From NCBI RefSeq assembly GCF_004349055.1, contig NZ_SMKX01000020.1:1-64000 (forward strand): a stretch of DNA of 64,000 bases. Direction: 5' to 3'. This DNA comes from Kribbella antibiotica (GTDB taxonomy: Bacteria; Actinomycetota; Actinomycetes; Propionibacteriales; Kribbellaceae). Made by a program: the position numbers and the translations under genes. The notes under the pieces are model-generated. The model saw nothing but the letters and a program-made list of their open reading frames with translations. It had not been told where the DNA came from and made no database searches. Shown here one piece after another: positions 34,306 to 43,210 of the stretch; the first letter of the stretch is position 1; the number at the start of each line of letters is the position of its first letter.

Positions 34306-35981
34306 TTGGCGACCTCGTTCCGAAGTGCGCGCAACCGGTGGAGTACGCCGCTGCCGCCGTGCCGGTCGCCCGCGAAATAGTCGTGCAGGGCGCGATACTC
34401 GGCGTACAGGCGGTCGTACACGTCGGCGCGGTCGTGGTCGGGGACGAAGGCGGCCTCGGTACGCGCGCCCATGGCGGCGGCCGCGGCCTTGACGTCCGGA
34501 TAGGTGCCGGCGGCAACGGCCGCATGGATCGCCGAGCCGAGGGCTGGGCCCTGCGTGGAACGGATCACCGACAACGGTCGCCGCAGGACGTCGGCGTAGA
34601 TCTGCATCACCAGCCGGTTCTTCAGCAGACCACCGGCGACGATGAACTCGGTGACCGGTACGCCGGACTTGTCGAAGGCGTCCAGGATCGTGCGGGTCCC
34701 GAACGCGGTGGACTCGATGAGGGCGCGATACGTGTCCTCCGGCCGGGTCTCGAGCGTCTGACCGATCACCACCGCGGACAGGTCGTGGTCGACCAGGACG
34801 GACCGGTTCCCGTTGTGCCAGTCGAGGGCGATCAGGCCGTGCCGGCCGACCGGCTGCTGCTCGGCGAGCGAGGCAAGGTGGTCATGCACGGTTTCGCCGC
34901 GAAGCTGCGCCTCGGCGTGATACTCGGGCGGTACGCAGGTGTCCACGAACCAGCCGAAGATGTCGCCGACCGCCGATTGGCCGGCCTCGTAGCCCCACAG
35001 GCCGTCGACGATGCCGTCGCGGACGACGCCACACATGCCTGGCACTTCGGCCAGTTGGTCGGACGACATCACGTGGCAGGTCGACGTACCCATGATCGCT
35101 ACCAGTTGCCCGGGGCGGACGGCATCGGCCGCAGCCGCGGTGACATGGGCGTCGACGTTGCCGACGGCTACCGCGATGCCTGCGGGGAGGCCGGTCAGAG
35201 CGGCTGCCTCGGTGGTGAGGCGACCGGCCAGCCCGCCGAGCGGGGACAACCGATGCCCCAGCTTGTCGGTGAAGTCACCGAAGGCGGGATTGAGCGCCTC
35301 CAGGTACTCCCGGGACGGGTAGCCGTCCTCGGTGTGGATGCCCTTGTATCCGGCGGTGCAAACGTTGCGGGACTCGACGCCGGTCAGTTGCCAGACGATC
35401 CAGTCGGCCGCCTCGATCCAGCGCTCGGCCCGGCGGTAGGTCTCCGGGTCCTCCTCCAGCACCTGCAGACCCTTGGCGAACTCCCACTCCGAGGAGATCC
35501 GGCCGCCGTACCGCGACAACCAGCGCTCGCCGCGCTCTTCCGCGACAGCGTTGATCCGGTCGGCCTGCGGCTGCGCCGCGTGGTGCTTCCAGAGCTTGGG
35601 CCACGCGTGCGGGCGAAACCACAGACCGTGCACCTCGCACAACGGCGTACCGTCGGCGAGGGTCGGCAGCACGGTGCAGGCGGTGAAGTCGGTGCCGATC
35701 CCGACCACGTCGGTCGCGGAGATACCGGCTGCGGCGATGGCTTCCGGAATCGCATGCCGCAGGACGTCGCGCCAGTTGCTCGGCGCTTGCAGAGCCCACG
35801 CCGGTCCGAGCGTGATGTCGGATCCGGGGAGCCGGTGCTCGATCACGCCGTGCCGGTACTCGGACACCGCGGTGCCCAGCTCGGCACCGTCCGAGACCCG
35901 GACCACGACCGCCCGGCCCGACAAGGTCCCGAAGTCGACCCCGACGACGTACTGACTGTGAGCGTTAACATTCTCGGTCAT
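34302..35981 (-). CDS. araB: Ribulokinase
   Basis: 559 residues of the FGGY kinase family. VVGVDFGTLSGRAVVV at the N-terminus is the AraB phosphate-1 motif, and ALDWHNGNRSVLVDHDLSAV plus the C-terminal EFIVAGGLLKNRLVMQIYADVL are typical of ribulokinase. It phosphorylates L-ribulose. The ATG at 35981 is preceded by a weak GAGAG; the only upstream alternative would add residues over the operator. An arabinose-type operator lies inside codons 4-9 and another 50-65 bp upstream, so roadblock repression is likely. Confidence 0.97.
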   Translation of the reverse strand: MTENVNAHSQYVVGVDFGTLSGRAVVVRVSDGAELGTAVSEYRHGVIEHRLPGSDITLGPAWALQAPSNWRDVLRHAIPEAIAAAGISATDVVGIGTDFTACTVLPTLADGTPLCEVHGLWFRPHAWPKLWKHHAAQPQADRINAVAEERGERWLSRYGGRISSEWEFAKGLQVLEEDPETYRRAERWIEAADWIVWQLTGVESRNVCTAGYKGIHTEDGYPSREYLEALNPAFGDFTDKLGHRLSPLGGLAGRLTTEAAALTGLPAGIAVAVGNVDAHVTAAAADAVRPGQLVAIMGTSTCHVMSSDQLAEVPGMCGVVRDGIVDGLWGYEAGQSAVGDIFGWFVDTCVPPEYHAEAQLRGETVHDHLASLAEQQPVGRHGLIALDWHNGNRSVLVDHDLSAVVIGQTLETRPEDTYRALIESTAFGTRTILDAFDKSGVPVTEFIVAGGLLKNRLVMQIYADVLRRPLSVIRSTQGPALGSAIHAAVAAGTYPDVKAAAAAMGARTEAAFVPDHDRADVYDRLYAEYRALHDYFAGDRHGGSGVLHRLRALRNEVAK

Positions 35982-36047
35982 GGATTGCTCTCTGTGACGG
36001 TGACAAGCGGAGGAGGGGTGGAGATTCAGCAACAGTTAACGCTAACA
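35957..36047. promoter_or_regulatory. Two arabinose-type operators at the araB start
   Basis: TGTGAGCGTTAACA (35957-35970) lies within the first codons of araB, and AGTTAACGCTAACA (36034-36047) lies upstream and overlaps the stop codon of the GH39-like gene. Their spacing of 77 bp, about seven helical turns, would allow DNA looping by a LacI-type tetramer. Confidence 0.7.
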
Positions 36048-38684
36048 GCCTGACCGCTTCTGCGTAATAGGCGTCCCGAGAACGATCGGGGCGATCGTGA
36101 TCTTGTCGACGTCGGGTGCGTAGGCGCCGGCGTTGCCGAAGACCAGTGATCCGCTCGCCGTCTTCAACTCCACACCGATGGTCCGTTCGAGGAAGCTGTC
36201 CCAGGCATAGGTGTAGCGGAAGTACGCGTGCCCGGCGCTCGCGGCGCCGCCGGTCTCGGTGACGTCCAGTCGTCGATCGACGACCTGCGGGTTGTAGGCG
36301 TGAGGCCCGCCGAGCTCCGCGTTCGCGTAGCTGACGGCGATGTCGTAGGCGCCGGGCTTGTCGAAGCCAGGTCCGCGCGGGATCTCGAACGTGTTGGCCG
36401 CGCCGTTGCCGATGTAGCCGAGTGCCTTCAGTCCGGATGCGTTGCTGCCTGAGGCAGTCGGGTAGGTGTTCACCGCCGTCGTGCCATGCCGTACGGCGTT
36501 CTCGGCCTCGATAGTGACCGCTGCAGTGTCGGCCGCCGCGGCTCGGGTCGTGGTGACCTGCTTGAGCAGGATCCCGGCGGCCGAACTCAGCTCGAGTTCG
36601 TTGATGCCCTGAGCCAATCGCACCCGGGCGGTGGATCGCCAACTGCCGTCGCGCGCCGCGGTGAGCTTCGTGACCGAGCGGCCGTTCACCCGGAGGTCAG
36701 CGGTCGCTGCCGCCGAAGTCCGGTAGTCCAGGGTGACGTCGTAGTACCCGGTCTCCCACGCGTTGGCGTAGACCTCGGCGCGCTGGCCAGCCCCGCGCAC
36801 AGAGCCGTAGCCCCGGGCTCCAGTCGTGCCGTAAGTGACCTGCGCGCCGCCTGCGTACCGGAGCGTGGAGGCGGGGTAGACGGTCGGCTCGCCGTCAGTG
36901 ACATCGGTCAGCAGGAACTTGTCGAGCGTGATGTCCGAGTTCGGCAGTACGGCGACGCCGTCCTCGCTCGCGCGCAGCGACAAGGTGTGCTGTCCGGCGG
37001 TCAGCGGGATCGTCACCTCCGAGCTGCCGCGGTACTGCCACTTCTGGTAGTCCGTGAGCGCGAGATCGGCGGCGTACTGGACGATCGTCGACCTGGTCCC
37101 GTCGACGAACAGAGCATGCCGGCCAGGCTTGCCCGGGGTGGCGCCGATGACCTGGAACCGGTACTTGCCGCTCCGCGGAACGGTGACAGTCCAGTCCGCC
37201 TTCGAAGTCGGCTGGTTGAACGAGCCGACGTCGCGGCCGCCGGAGGCGAGGAACTTCCAGCCGCCACCGGCCTGCGGGTCCTGGGTGTAGACGGTGGCGG
37301 CGGTGAGCGCCGTGTTCTCCGCTTCGGTCTGGGCCGTCCAGACGCTTCCGGCCACCGGAGTGCGTTCCTGCTCAGGCGTGATGACGACCTGGTAGGCGGC
37401 GTACCGGTCATAGGTCGGTACGTCGAAGCTGACGGTGCCGTTCACCAGGGCGACACCGTCGAGGACCTTGATCACCGGTGGGGTTCCGGCCACTCCCTCG
37501 GCGCCGGAGAGCGTGTTCTCGCGAACCTCGACATCGACCTTGCTGCCGAACGTCGCCGCGTCGAGACCGGCCAGCTTGAGCGAGACGGTCTTGCTGCCGC
37601 CGCCGTACAGGACGGTTGCGCGCTTGTTTGCGGTGTCGACTGCACCGATCGCCTGCAGGGTGTCGACCGCGTTGAGGGCGGGCGGGGTGACCTTCACGGT
37701 CCGGCTGCCGGCAAGGTCGCCGTACCACTTGTAGAGCCACCAGCCGGCGTTGGCGGAGTTCGTGCGAGCGCTGTTGTCGTTGAAGTTGCCGGCGTAGTTC
37801 CAGTACGCCGTCTGTCCGTCGACCTTCAGGTCTTCCATGATGGACAGCCACTGGATGAGCTGCCCGGGCGTGCCCATGTCGCGGAGCATCCGGTACTCGG
37901 TGATGTTGATCGGGATCGGCCCGACGCCGACGCTGGTCTCCAGTCGGCGGTAGTCGGCGAAATGCGATCGGAAGGTCCGCAGGTTGTCGATACCGAGTTC
38001 GTGCCAGATGAAGATGTCGGGCAGGACAGCGTTGGCCTTGGCATAGTTCAGGAAGTCCGCGGAGCGGGCCGGCTGCCAGCCGGTGTCGCCGGGGCCGCCG
38101 ATGCGGGCGTGCCCGAGGCCGTGCCGCGCGTACACCTCCTGGATCTTGCTGTACGTCGCCTTCCAGTCCGCCAGGAAGGTGTTCTTCATCGTCGCCCAGT
38201 TCGCGTACCAGTTGCCGCCGTCCGGCTCGTTGAACGGGATGAAGACGTAGTCCTTGGGGCGTGCGGACTTGGTCGCGACGGCCTCCGCCACGGTCTCGAC
38301 GATCTCGAGGTAGTTGCTCGGCCGGACGCCGCCGTTGTACGGCCAGTCGGGGTAGAAGTCCTGGACATAGATGTACATGTCCTTGCCGTGCTTGGCGAAG
38401 AAGCCGTCCTCGACCTTGAGCGCGTCACCGCTCGGATGCTGAGTCCCGTACGGCGCCTTCTGCGAAGTGTTGGTGATCGCGGCCCCGTTGATGAGCGCCG
38501 ACGTCGGCGCACCCTCGTCACCGAACCCGTACAACGTGCCGGTCGCTCCGCCACGGAAGGATCCGGTGGACTGCGCGAAGTCGACACTCAGTACGTCGGC
38601 GTTCGGATCTGCGGCGGCGGCCGGGACTGACAATCCCGCGGTGGTAATGGCGACAACCGTCATGATCTTAAGGAAACTCCTCAT
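36042..38684 (-). CDS. Secreted GH39-like glycoside hydrolase with C-terminal carbohydrate-binding domains
   Basis: 880 residues with a Sec signal peptide (cleavage near AAAADP, about 25). Residues about 30-330 are a clan GH-A barrel: acid/base E153 in FIPFNEPDGG and nucleophile E263 in INITEYRML, with an overall pattern closest to GH39. A short Ig-like beta domain follows (about 340-450), then two CBM35/CBM6-like modules (about 455-610 and 740-870) around a further beta domain. Known GH39 activities include beta-xylosidase, alpha-L-iduronidase and, in bifidobacteria, an enzyme releasing alpha-galactosyl-1,3-L-arabinose from gum arabic. Coupling to the GH36 alpha-galactosidase (ATGA) and to araBDA favours the last. 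Family assignment is likely but not certain. Confidence 0.7.
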   Translation of the reverse strand: MRSFLKIMTVVAITTAGLSVPAAAADPNADVLSVDFAQSTGSFRGGATGTLYGFGDEGAPTSALINGAAITNTSQKAPYGTQHPSGDALKVEDGFFAKHGKDMYIYVQDFYPDWPYNGGVRPSNYLEIVETVAEAVATKSARPKDYVFIPFNEPDGGNWYANWATMKNTFLADWKATYSKIQEVYARHGLGHARIGGPGDTGWQPARSADFLNYAKANAVLPDIFIWHELGIDNLRTFRSHFADYRRLETSVGVGPIPINITEYRMLRDMGTPGQLIQWLSIMEDLKVDGQTAYWNYAGNFNDNSARTNSANAGWWLYKWYGDLAGSRTVKVTPPALNAVDTLQAIGAVDTANKRATVLYGGGSKTVSLKLAGLDAATFGSKVDVEVRENTLSGAEGVAGTPPVIKVLDGVALVNGTVSFDVPTYDRYAAYQVVITPEQERTPVAGSVWTAQTEAENTALTAATVYTQDPQAGGGWKFLASGGRDVGSFNQPTSKADWTVTVPRSGKYRFQVIGATPGKPGRHALFVDGTRSTIVQYAADLALTDYQKWQYRGSSEVTIPLTAGQHTLSLRASEDGVAVLPNSDITLDKFLLTDVTDGEPTVYPASTLRYAGGAQVTYGTTGARGYGSVRGAGQRAEVYANAWETGYYDVTLDYRTSAAATADLRVNGRSVTKLTAARDGSWRSTARVRLAQGINELELSSAAGILLKQVTTTRAAAADTAAVTIEAENAVRHGTTAVNTYPTASGSNASGLKALGYIGNGAANTFEIPRGPGFDKPGAYDIAVSYANAELGGPHAYNPQVVDRRLDVTETGGAASAGHAYFRYTYAWDSFLERTIGVELKTASGSLVFGNAGAYAPDVDKITIAPIVLGTPITQKRSGC

Positions 38685-40765
38685 TGCGCGCTCCTGTCTC
38701 CGACAGCCAGGACGACTGCTTGATGGGTGTGGGGGAAGGTGATTCGCACAGCGGGTACGCCGTCGGCCTCGACACGTTCGATCGTCGCGTCGGTCGCCTT
38801 CGGGTACAGCACCTCGACGTCGGCTGCGGGCAGGGGGACGATGCAACTGTCCGAGTCGCCACCGCGTCTCCAGATCGCCAGCAAGGTCTGCTGATCGTCA
38901 CGCAAGCCGTGCGCGATCCATTGGTCTTCCCAGCCGGGGAGACCCAGCGGCCAGAACGGCACAGCGGTGGCAACGAATGGCCGGTAGCCCCGGTAGGTAG
39001 TGATCGCCTCGGCCACCAGCGCTCGCTGGGCATCGGTCATCTGATCCAGATGGCCGGACAGGTGCAAGCGGCCGAGGAGCCCGGCGGTCATTGTGAAGGC
39101 GATGAGCTCATCGGTGAACGTGGGCTGGGGATAAACCCAGTGGGCAGCCTGCTCCGGTGCGATTGCTGCAGCCGCCGCAGCCGCGATGGGCGGGAAGTAC
39201 AGCGGATCCTGCTGATCGGTGGTCGACTGCACCTGCAGGTGCGACAGCATGGCGTAGTCCACGCGCATGCCACCGGACGAGCAGTTCTCCAGAGTGAGGT
39301 CCGGGTGGCGGTCGAGGACGCCGTCGATCCACTGCAGCAACGCCCGGTTGTGGCCCAACAGGCCCGCGCCGGCGGAGATCGCATCGTGGTCGGTGCCGAC
39401 ACCGAAGTTGATGTTGTGGTCGAGCTTCAGATAGCCGACACCCAGCCCGCCGACGAGTCGGTCGATGACCTCGTCGAGGTGCTTGCGGGCCAACGGGTGC
39501 CGCAGGTCGAGGTGGTAGCGACCGTGCTCGACAACCCGGCGGCCGTGCCGCAGGAAGAACGCCTCGTCCGGCAGACTCTCGGCGATCGGGCTCCGGACTC
39601 CGACCATCTCCGGCTCCAGCCACAGCCCGGGAACCATGCCGCGGTCGCGGATGTGATCCAGTACTTCGGAAAGTCCGCCGGGGAACCGGTTCGGCGCCGG
39701 CTCCCACGCTCCGACGCTGTCCCACCAGCCTTGCGCATCATCGTCGTACCAGCCGGCATCGATGCAGAACGTCTCGGCACCGACCTCGGCCGCGGCGTCG
39801 ATCAGTGGGAGCAGCTTGGCCGTGGTGGGATCGCCCATCAGCGTGTTCATGTAGTCGTTGAAGATGACCGGGAGCCTGGTGTGATCCGGGTGCAGCCGAC
39901 GGCCGTAGCGTCGGGCGGCGGTCAACGCGGCGACGACTCCCTCGAATCCGTTGGTAGCAAAGGCGATGGTCACCGGCACGGTGCTGAACTCCTGACCGGG
40001 CGCCAACCGGCAGTACCAATCGTGTTCAGTCTCGGTCGGGCCGAGCAGGCTGACGTACAGGCCGTCGGCGCGTTCACCGGCCTGCCAGTGCCAGCCTCCG
40101 TTGTGCTCGAGTTGCCACCCGACGGCCAGGCCGGTCGACTCGTCGGTGACTACGCCGAGTGGGAGGGTGCCATCCGTCGACCAGGCCCCGAGCGCCGTAC
40201 GGGCGAAGGTGCCGCGCGGGTCGATCTTGTGAGCTTCCCAGTTGAGGTCCGGCAGGACCTCGCGGGTGGTGGCCGAGGTCCAGCGGTTTTCGGCGAGCCA
40301 GTCGTTGTCGGCCCACCACAGGCGCAGGGATTCGAACGGCGCATCGGCCAGGGTCCCGCCCCAGATCGCGGACGTGATCCAGGTCAGGTCGACGTCGAGC
40401 GAGCCAGTGTTCACGAGGCGGGAGCTGATCCGCAGCGCGCCGGCGCCGGGCACCGCGGAGAGCGTGGTGGTGACAGTGAGGCCGTTGCTTTCATCAACGC
40501 TGGTGACGACAAGCTCAGTGTCATCGGCTTGCAGGGCGTGCCGTTGGTAGGACAGGCGGTTGCCGGCGAGAGAGTCGACGTACCGGCGGGCTGACCATGA
40601 TCGGCCGGAGCCGACGACGCCGAGCTCAACCAGCGGCAGGGGAGTGGCGGGACGAACGACGTCCTGCCCGTTGAGGTGGACGCGGCTGAGCCGCGGGGTG
40701 CCGTCCGCCAGGGACAGCACCAGGGTGAAGGGGCCGGGGGACCAGACGATCTCGTCGTGGGACAT
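38681..40765 (-). CDS. GH36 alpha-galactosidase
   Basis: 694 residues, cytosolic by lack of a leader. An N-terminal beta-sandwich (1-300) precedes the barrel with FCIDAGWYDDD, nucleophile D449 in LKLDHN (the more common form is KWDxN) and acid/base D503 in CSSGGMRVDYA. It removes terminal alpha-galactose. The ATG at 40765 is preceded by GGAG; earlier in-frame codons run into the operator. It is divergent from the LacI gene across a 73-bp control region, and its stop overlaps the start of the secreted GH39-like gene, so it may process the disaccharide that enzyme releases. Confidence 0.92.
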   Translation of the reverse strand: MSHDEIVWSPGPFTLVLSLADGTPRLSRVHLNGQDVVRPATPLPLVELGVVGSGRSWSARRYVDSLAGNRLSYQRHALQADDTELVVTSVDESNGLTVTTTLSAVPGAGALRISSRLVNTGSLDVDLTWITSAIWGGTLADAPFESLRLWWADNDWLAENRWTSATTREVLPDLNWEAHKIDPRGTFARTALGAWSTDGTLPLGVVTDESTGLAVGWQLEHNGGWHWQAGERADGLYVSLLGPTETEHDWYCRLAPGQEFSTVPVTIAFATNGFEGVVAALTAARRYGRRLHPDHTRLPVIFNDYMNTLMGDPTTAKLLPLIDAAAEVGAETFCIDAGWYDDDAQGWWDSVGAWEPAPNRFPGGLSEVLDHIRDRGMVPGLWLEPEMVGVRSPIAESLPDEAFFLRHGRRVVEHGRYHLDLRHPLARKHLDEVIDRLVGGLGVGYLKLDHNINFGVGTDHDAISAGAGLLGHNRALLQWIDGVLDRHPDLTLENCSSGGMRVDYAMLSHLQVQSTTDQQDPLYFPPIAAAAAAAIAPEQAAHWVYPQPTFTDELIAFTMTAGLLGRLHLSGHLDQMTDAQRALVAEAITTYRGYRPFVATAVPFWPLGLPGWEDQWIAHGLRDDQQTLLAIWRRGGDSDSCIVPLPAADVEVLYPKATDATIERVEADGVPAVRITFPHTHQAVVLAVGDRSAQ

Positions 40766-40816
40766 AGGACTCCAGATGGCGGGAGCGGATCCGTAACAGG
40801 GGCTTGCGCTCGATCC

Positions 40817-40830
40817 TGTTATCGCTAACA
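40817..40830. promoter_or_regulatory. Arabinose-type operator between GH36 and LacI genes
   Basis: TGTTATCGCTAACA lies 8 bp before the LacI start and 51 bp before the GH36 start, in the only control region of both. It points to autoregulation by the LacI protein at 40839. Confidence 0.75.
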
Positions 40831-40838
40831 CTCTAGCC

Positions 40839-41900
40839 ATGATTGTGAACGGTCACAACGGCGCAGGCCAACAAGAACCCGAAGCCGCCGCGGCGTCGAT
40901 CCGGGATGTCGGTGCGGCTGCCGGCGTGTCCTACCAGACCGTTTCGCGCGTCATCAACGGCCGTCCGAACGTCAGTCAGGAGACCAAGGACAGGGTCAAT
41001 GCAGCCATCGCCGAGCTCGGTTACCGACCGAGCCGGGCCGCGCGGGCGCTGGCCCATGGCAGCGATCGCGTTGTCACCGTGCTGACGTCGAACACCCGCT
41101 TGTACGGGTATGCGGAGACGCTCGGTGGTATCGAGGAGGCGGCCCGAGCAGCCGGCGTACAGGTCGCGATCCGGGTGCTGGAATCGGATCGACCGGACGA
41201 CATTGCGACCGCGGTCGAAGGGGTTAGCGACCCCCGTGCGGGTGCGGTGATCGTGCTGGCCTTCGATCGGGCAGGTGCCCGGGCTCTGCAGGCTTTGCCG
41301 GCCAACGTGCGGTCCTCGGCTGCGGCCGAGTCATACCTGGGCCGGCGGACGTCGTCCGCGGACAGCGCGCGGTGGACCTGGTTCGACGACATCCTGGCTG
41401 CGGAGCACGCAACCCAGCACCTGCTGGATCTTGGGCATCGCACGGTGCACCACATCGCGATCCCGTCGACCACCAGCGTTGGTGATCGGCAGCGCGGTTG
41501 GAAGCGCGCATTGGAGGCGGCGGGTGCCTCGGTGCCGGAGGTGGTCCGCCCGCGCAACTGGAGTATGGCCGGCGCGCACGAAGCCGCCCTCGAACTACTG
41601 CTCGACCCCACCGTGACAGCGGTGCTCTGTGGAAACGACGACCAGGCACTCGGAATCATGCGTGCCGCCCATGATCGCGGCCTCCGGATCCCTGATGACC
41701 TCAGTGTCGTCGGCTTCGACGACGTACCGGCTGCAGCCTTCCTCACTCCTGCCCTGACCACGGTCAGGTTCGACTTCGCAGCACTCGGCCGCCGTGCGTT
41801 CGAGCTGCTGGGGGACGGCCTGGATCCCGCACAGGTCGCGGCGCCGGCTCTCGTCGTACGGGAGAGCACCGGCCCAGCACGTCAAGACAAGGATGACTGA
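40839..41900 (+). CDS. LacI family regulator, probable arabinose repressor
   Basis: 353 residues: LacI-type helix-turn-helix at about 20-45 (SIRDVGAAAGVSYQTVSRVINGR), hinge GYRPSRAARALA, then a periplasmic-binding-like sensor ending in PDDLSVVGFDDVPAAAFLTP. No ribosome-binding site precedes the ATG, so it may be leaderless or start at the GTG two codons later. It is divergent from GH36 and co-transcribed with importer 4 (TGATG overlap). The operator in its own promoter recurs beside araB, the metalloprotease, the ChvE and the GH35 operons, making it the best candidate for regulator of these, functionally like AraR. Confidence 0.92.
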   Translation: MIVNGHNGAGQQEPEAAAASIRDVGAAAGVSYQTVSRVINGRPNVSQETKDRVNAAIAELGYRPSRAARALAHGSDRVVTVLTSNTRLYGYAETLGGIEEAARAAGVQVAIRVLESDRPDDIATAVEGVSDPRAGAVIVLAFDRAGARALQALPANVRSSAAAESYLGRRTSSADSARWTWFDDILAAEHATQHLLDLGHRTVHHIAIPSTTSVGDRQRGWKRALEAAGASVPEVVRPRNWSMAGAHEAALELLLDPTVTAVLCGNDDQALGIMRAAHDRGLRIPDDLSVVGFDDVPAAAFLTPALTTVRFDFAALGRRAFELLGDGLDPAQVAAPALVVRESTGPARQDKDD

Positions 41901-43210
41901 TGAAAAGACTTCTGATGGTGGCGACGGCCGTTGTGTTACTGGCCGCGGGCTGCAGCGATCCCGGTGCCGGAACGACCAACGCCGGCGCCGGTACGACGGT
42001 CTCGTGGCCCGCCGAGACGTCGAAGCTCGACGGGGTGAACCTCACCATCTGGGCGGCGCAGAACAGCAACGCCGTGGCCAAGAAGGTCAGCGCCGACTTC
42101 GAGGCCGCCACCGGCGCCAAGGTCAAGATCCTGACCGTGCCGGATCCGTACGAGCAGAGCGTCCAGACGAAGGTTGCCTCCGGCGACAAACCGGATCTCG
42201 CGTTCTGGCAGCCGACGGCGTCGCAGCTGACCGCGATCAACGCCAAGCAGAACCTGCAGCCGCTCGACGGAGCGCCCTTCATCGGCAAGTACACGCCGGC
42301 ACTGAAGGACTCCACCGGCATCCTCGACAACACCCGGTATGCGGCCCTGGTGACCGTCCCCGCGGTGGAAGGCGTTTGGTACAACAAAGAGGTCTTCGCG
42401 AAGTACGGCATCGCCGCGACGCCGAAGAACTTCGACGGGATGCTCGCCGACGCCCGCAAGATCAAGGCGCAGGGCGGCGTGTCGTTCTACGAGATGGGCG
42501 GTGAGAAGTGGGCCACTCAGTGGTGGGTCCAGGTCCAGCTCGCCGACGCGGCCAAACAAGGCTTGTGGGACAAGGTGAACAAGGGGCAGGAGAAGTTCAC
42601 CGATCCGGCGATCCTCGGCGCGATCACGAAGTACAAGGCGCTGGTGGACGAAGGGCTGTTCAACAAGAACATCACGTCCGCGACCTTCGTCGATCAGGGG
42701 AAGGCGTTACTGTCCGGTGAGGCCGCGATGGCGATCCAGGTCAACACCTTCTTCTGCCAGCTGCAGGCGCAGTCGACGACAGCCGAGCTGAACAAGAAGA
42801 TCGGCTTCTTCCCGATCTCGCCTGCGGGCAACGTCGGCACCGTCATCCCTGACCAGTCCAACGCGTTGATCGCCTTCAAGACCGGTGACTCCCAGCGCGA
42901 AGCGGCCGCCCGGCAATTCCTTTCGTATTGGCTTGGTACGGCGTACCCGGGGTTCGTGAAAGAACTGAACACGGTCTCGATCCAGACCGGCGTGGAGACG
43001 CCGGCCGCCGTACCGGACGCGCTGAAGGCCAATGCGGCCTCGATCGGTGACTCGGTCGGATCGATGCAGGTGCAGGCGATCGTGAACCCGGACCTGTACC
43101 TCAACCTGGCCAACATGCTGGCCGGTCAGGCGACCCCCGAGAAGGTGGCGTCCGCGACGCAAGCGCAGTTCGACCAACTCGCCCAGGCCATCGGCGCGCC
43201 CGGCTTCTGA
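41900..43210 (+). CDS. Sugar ABC transporter substrate-binding lipoprotein (importer 4)
   Basis: A 436-residue family 1 solute-binding protein: a short signal peptide and lipobox LAAGC, then VNLTIWAAQNSNAVAKKVSADFE, the usual start of the mature lobe. Its ATG overlaps the LacI stop (TGATG) and its stop overlaps the next permease start in the same way. As part of the LacI operon with an arabinose-type operator, it probably binds an arabino- or galacto-oligosaccharide, perhaps the product of the divergent GH36/GH39 pair. Confidence 0.92.
   Translation: MKRLLMVATAVVLLAAGCSDPGAGTTNAGAGTTVSWPAETSKLDGVNLTIWAAQNSNAVAKKVSADFEAATGAKVKILTVPDPYEQSVQTKVASGDKPDLAFWQPTASQLTAINAKQNLQPLDGAPFIGKYTPALKDSTGILDNTRYAALVTVPAVEGVWYNKEVFAKYGIAATPKNFDGMLADARKIKAQGGVSFYEMGGEKWATQWWVQVQLADAAKQGLWDKVNKGQEKFTDPAILGAITKYKALVDEGLFNKNITSATFVDQGKALLSGEAAMAIQVNTFFCQLQAQSTTAELNKKIGFFPISPAGNVGTVIPDQSNALIAFKTGDSQREAAARQFLSYWLGTAYPGFVKELNTVSIQTGVETPAAVPDALKANAASIGDSVGSMQVQAIVNPDLYLNLANMLAGQATPEKVASATQAQFDQLAQAIGAPGF

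Noticed and set aside
34338-36053. 571-codon open frame on the plus strand
   Set aside because: It is a mirror frame of araB, which is certain from its kinase motifs.
36486-38630. 714-codon open frame on the plus strand
   Set aside because: It lies antisense to the GH39-like gene, is Arg/Val/Gly-rich without family motifs, and arises from third-position GC bias.
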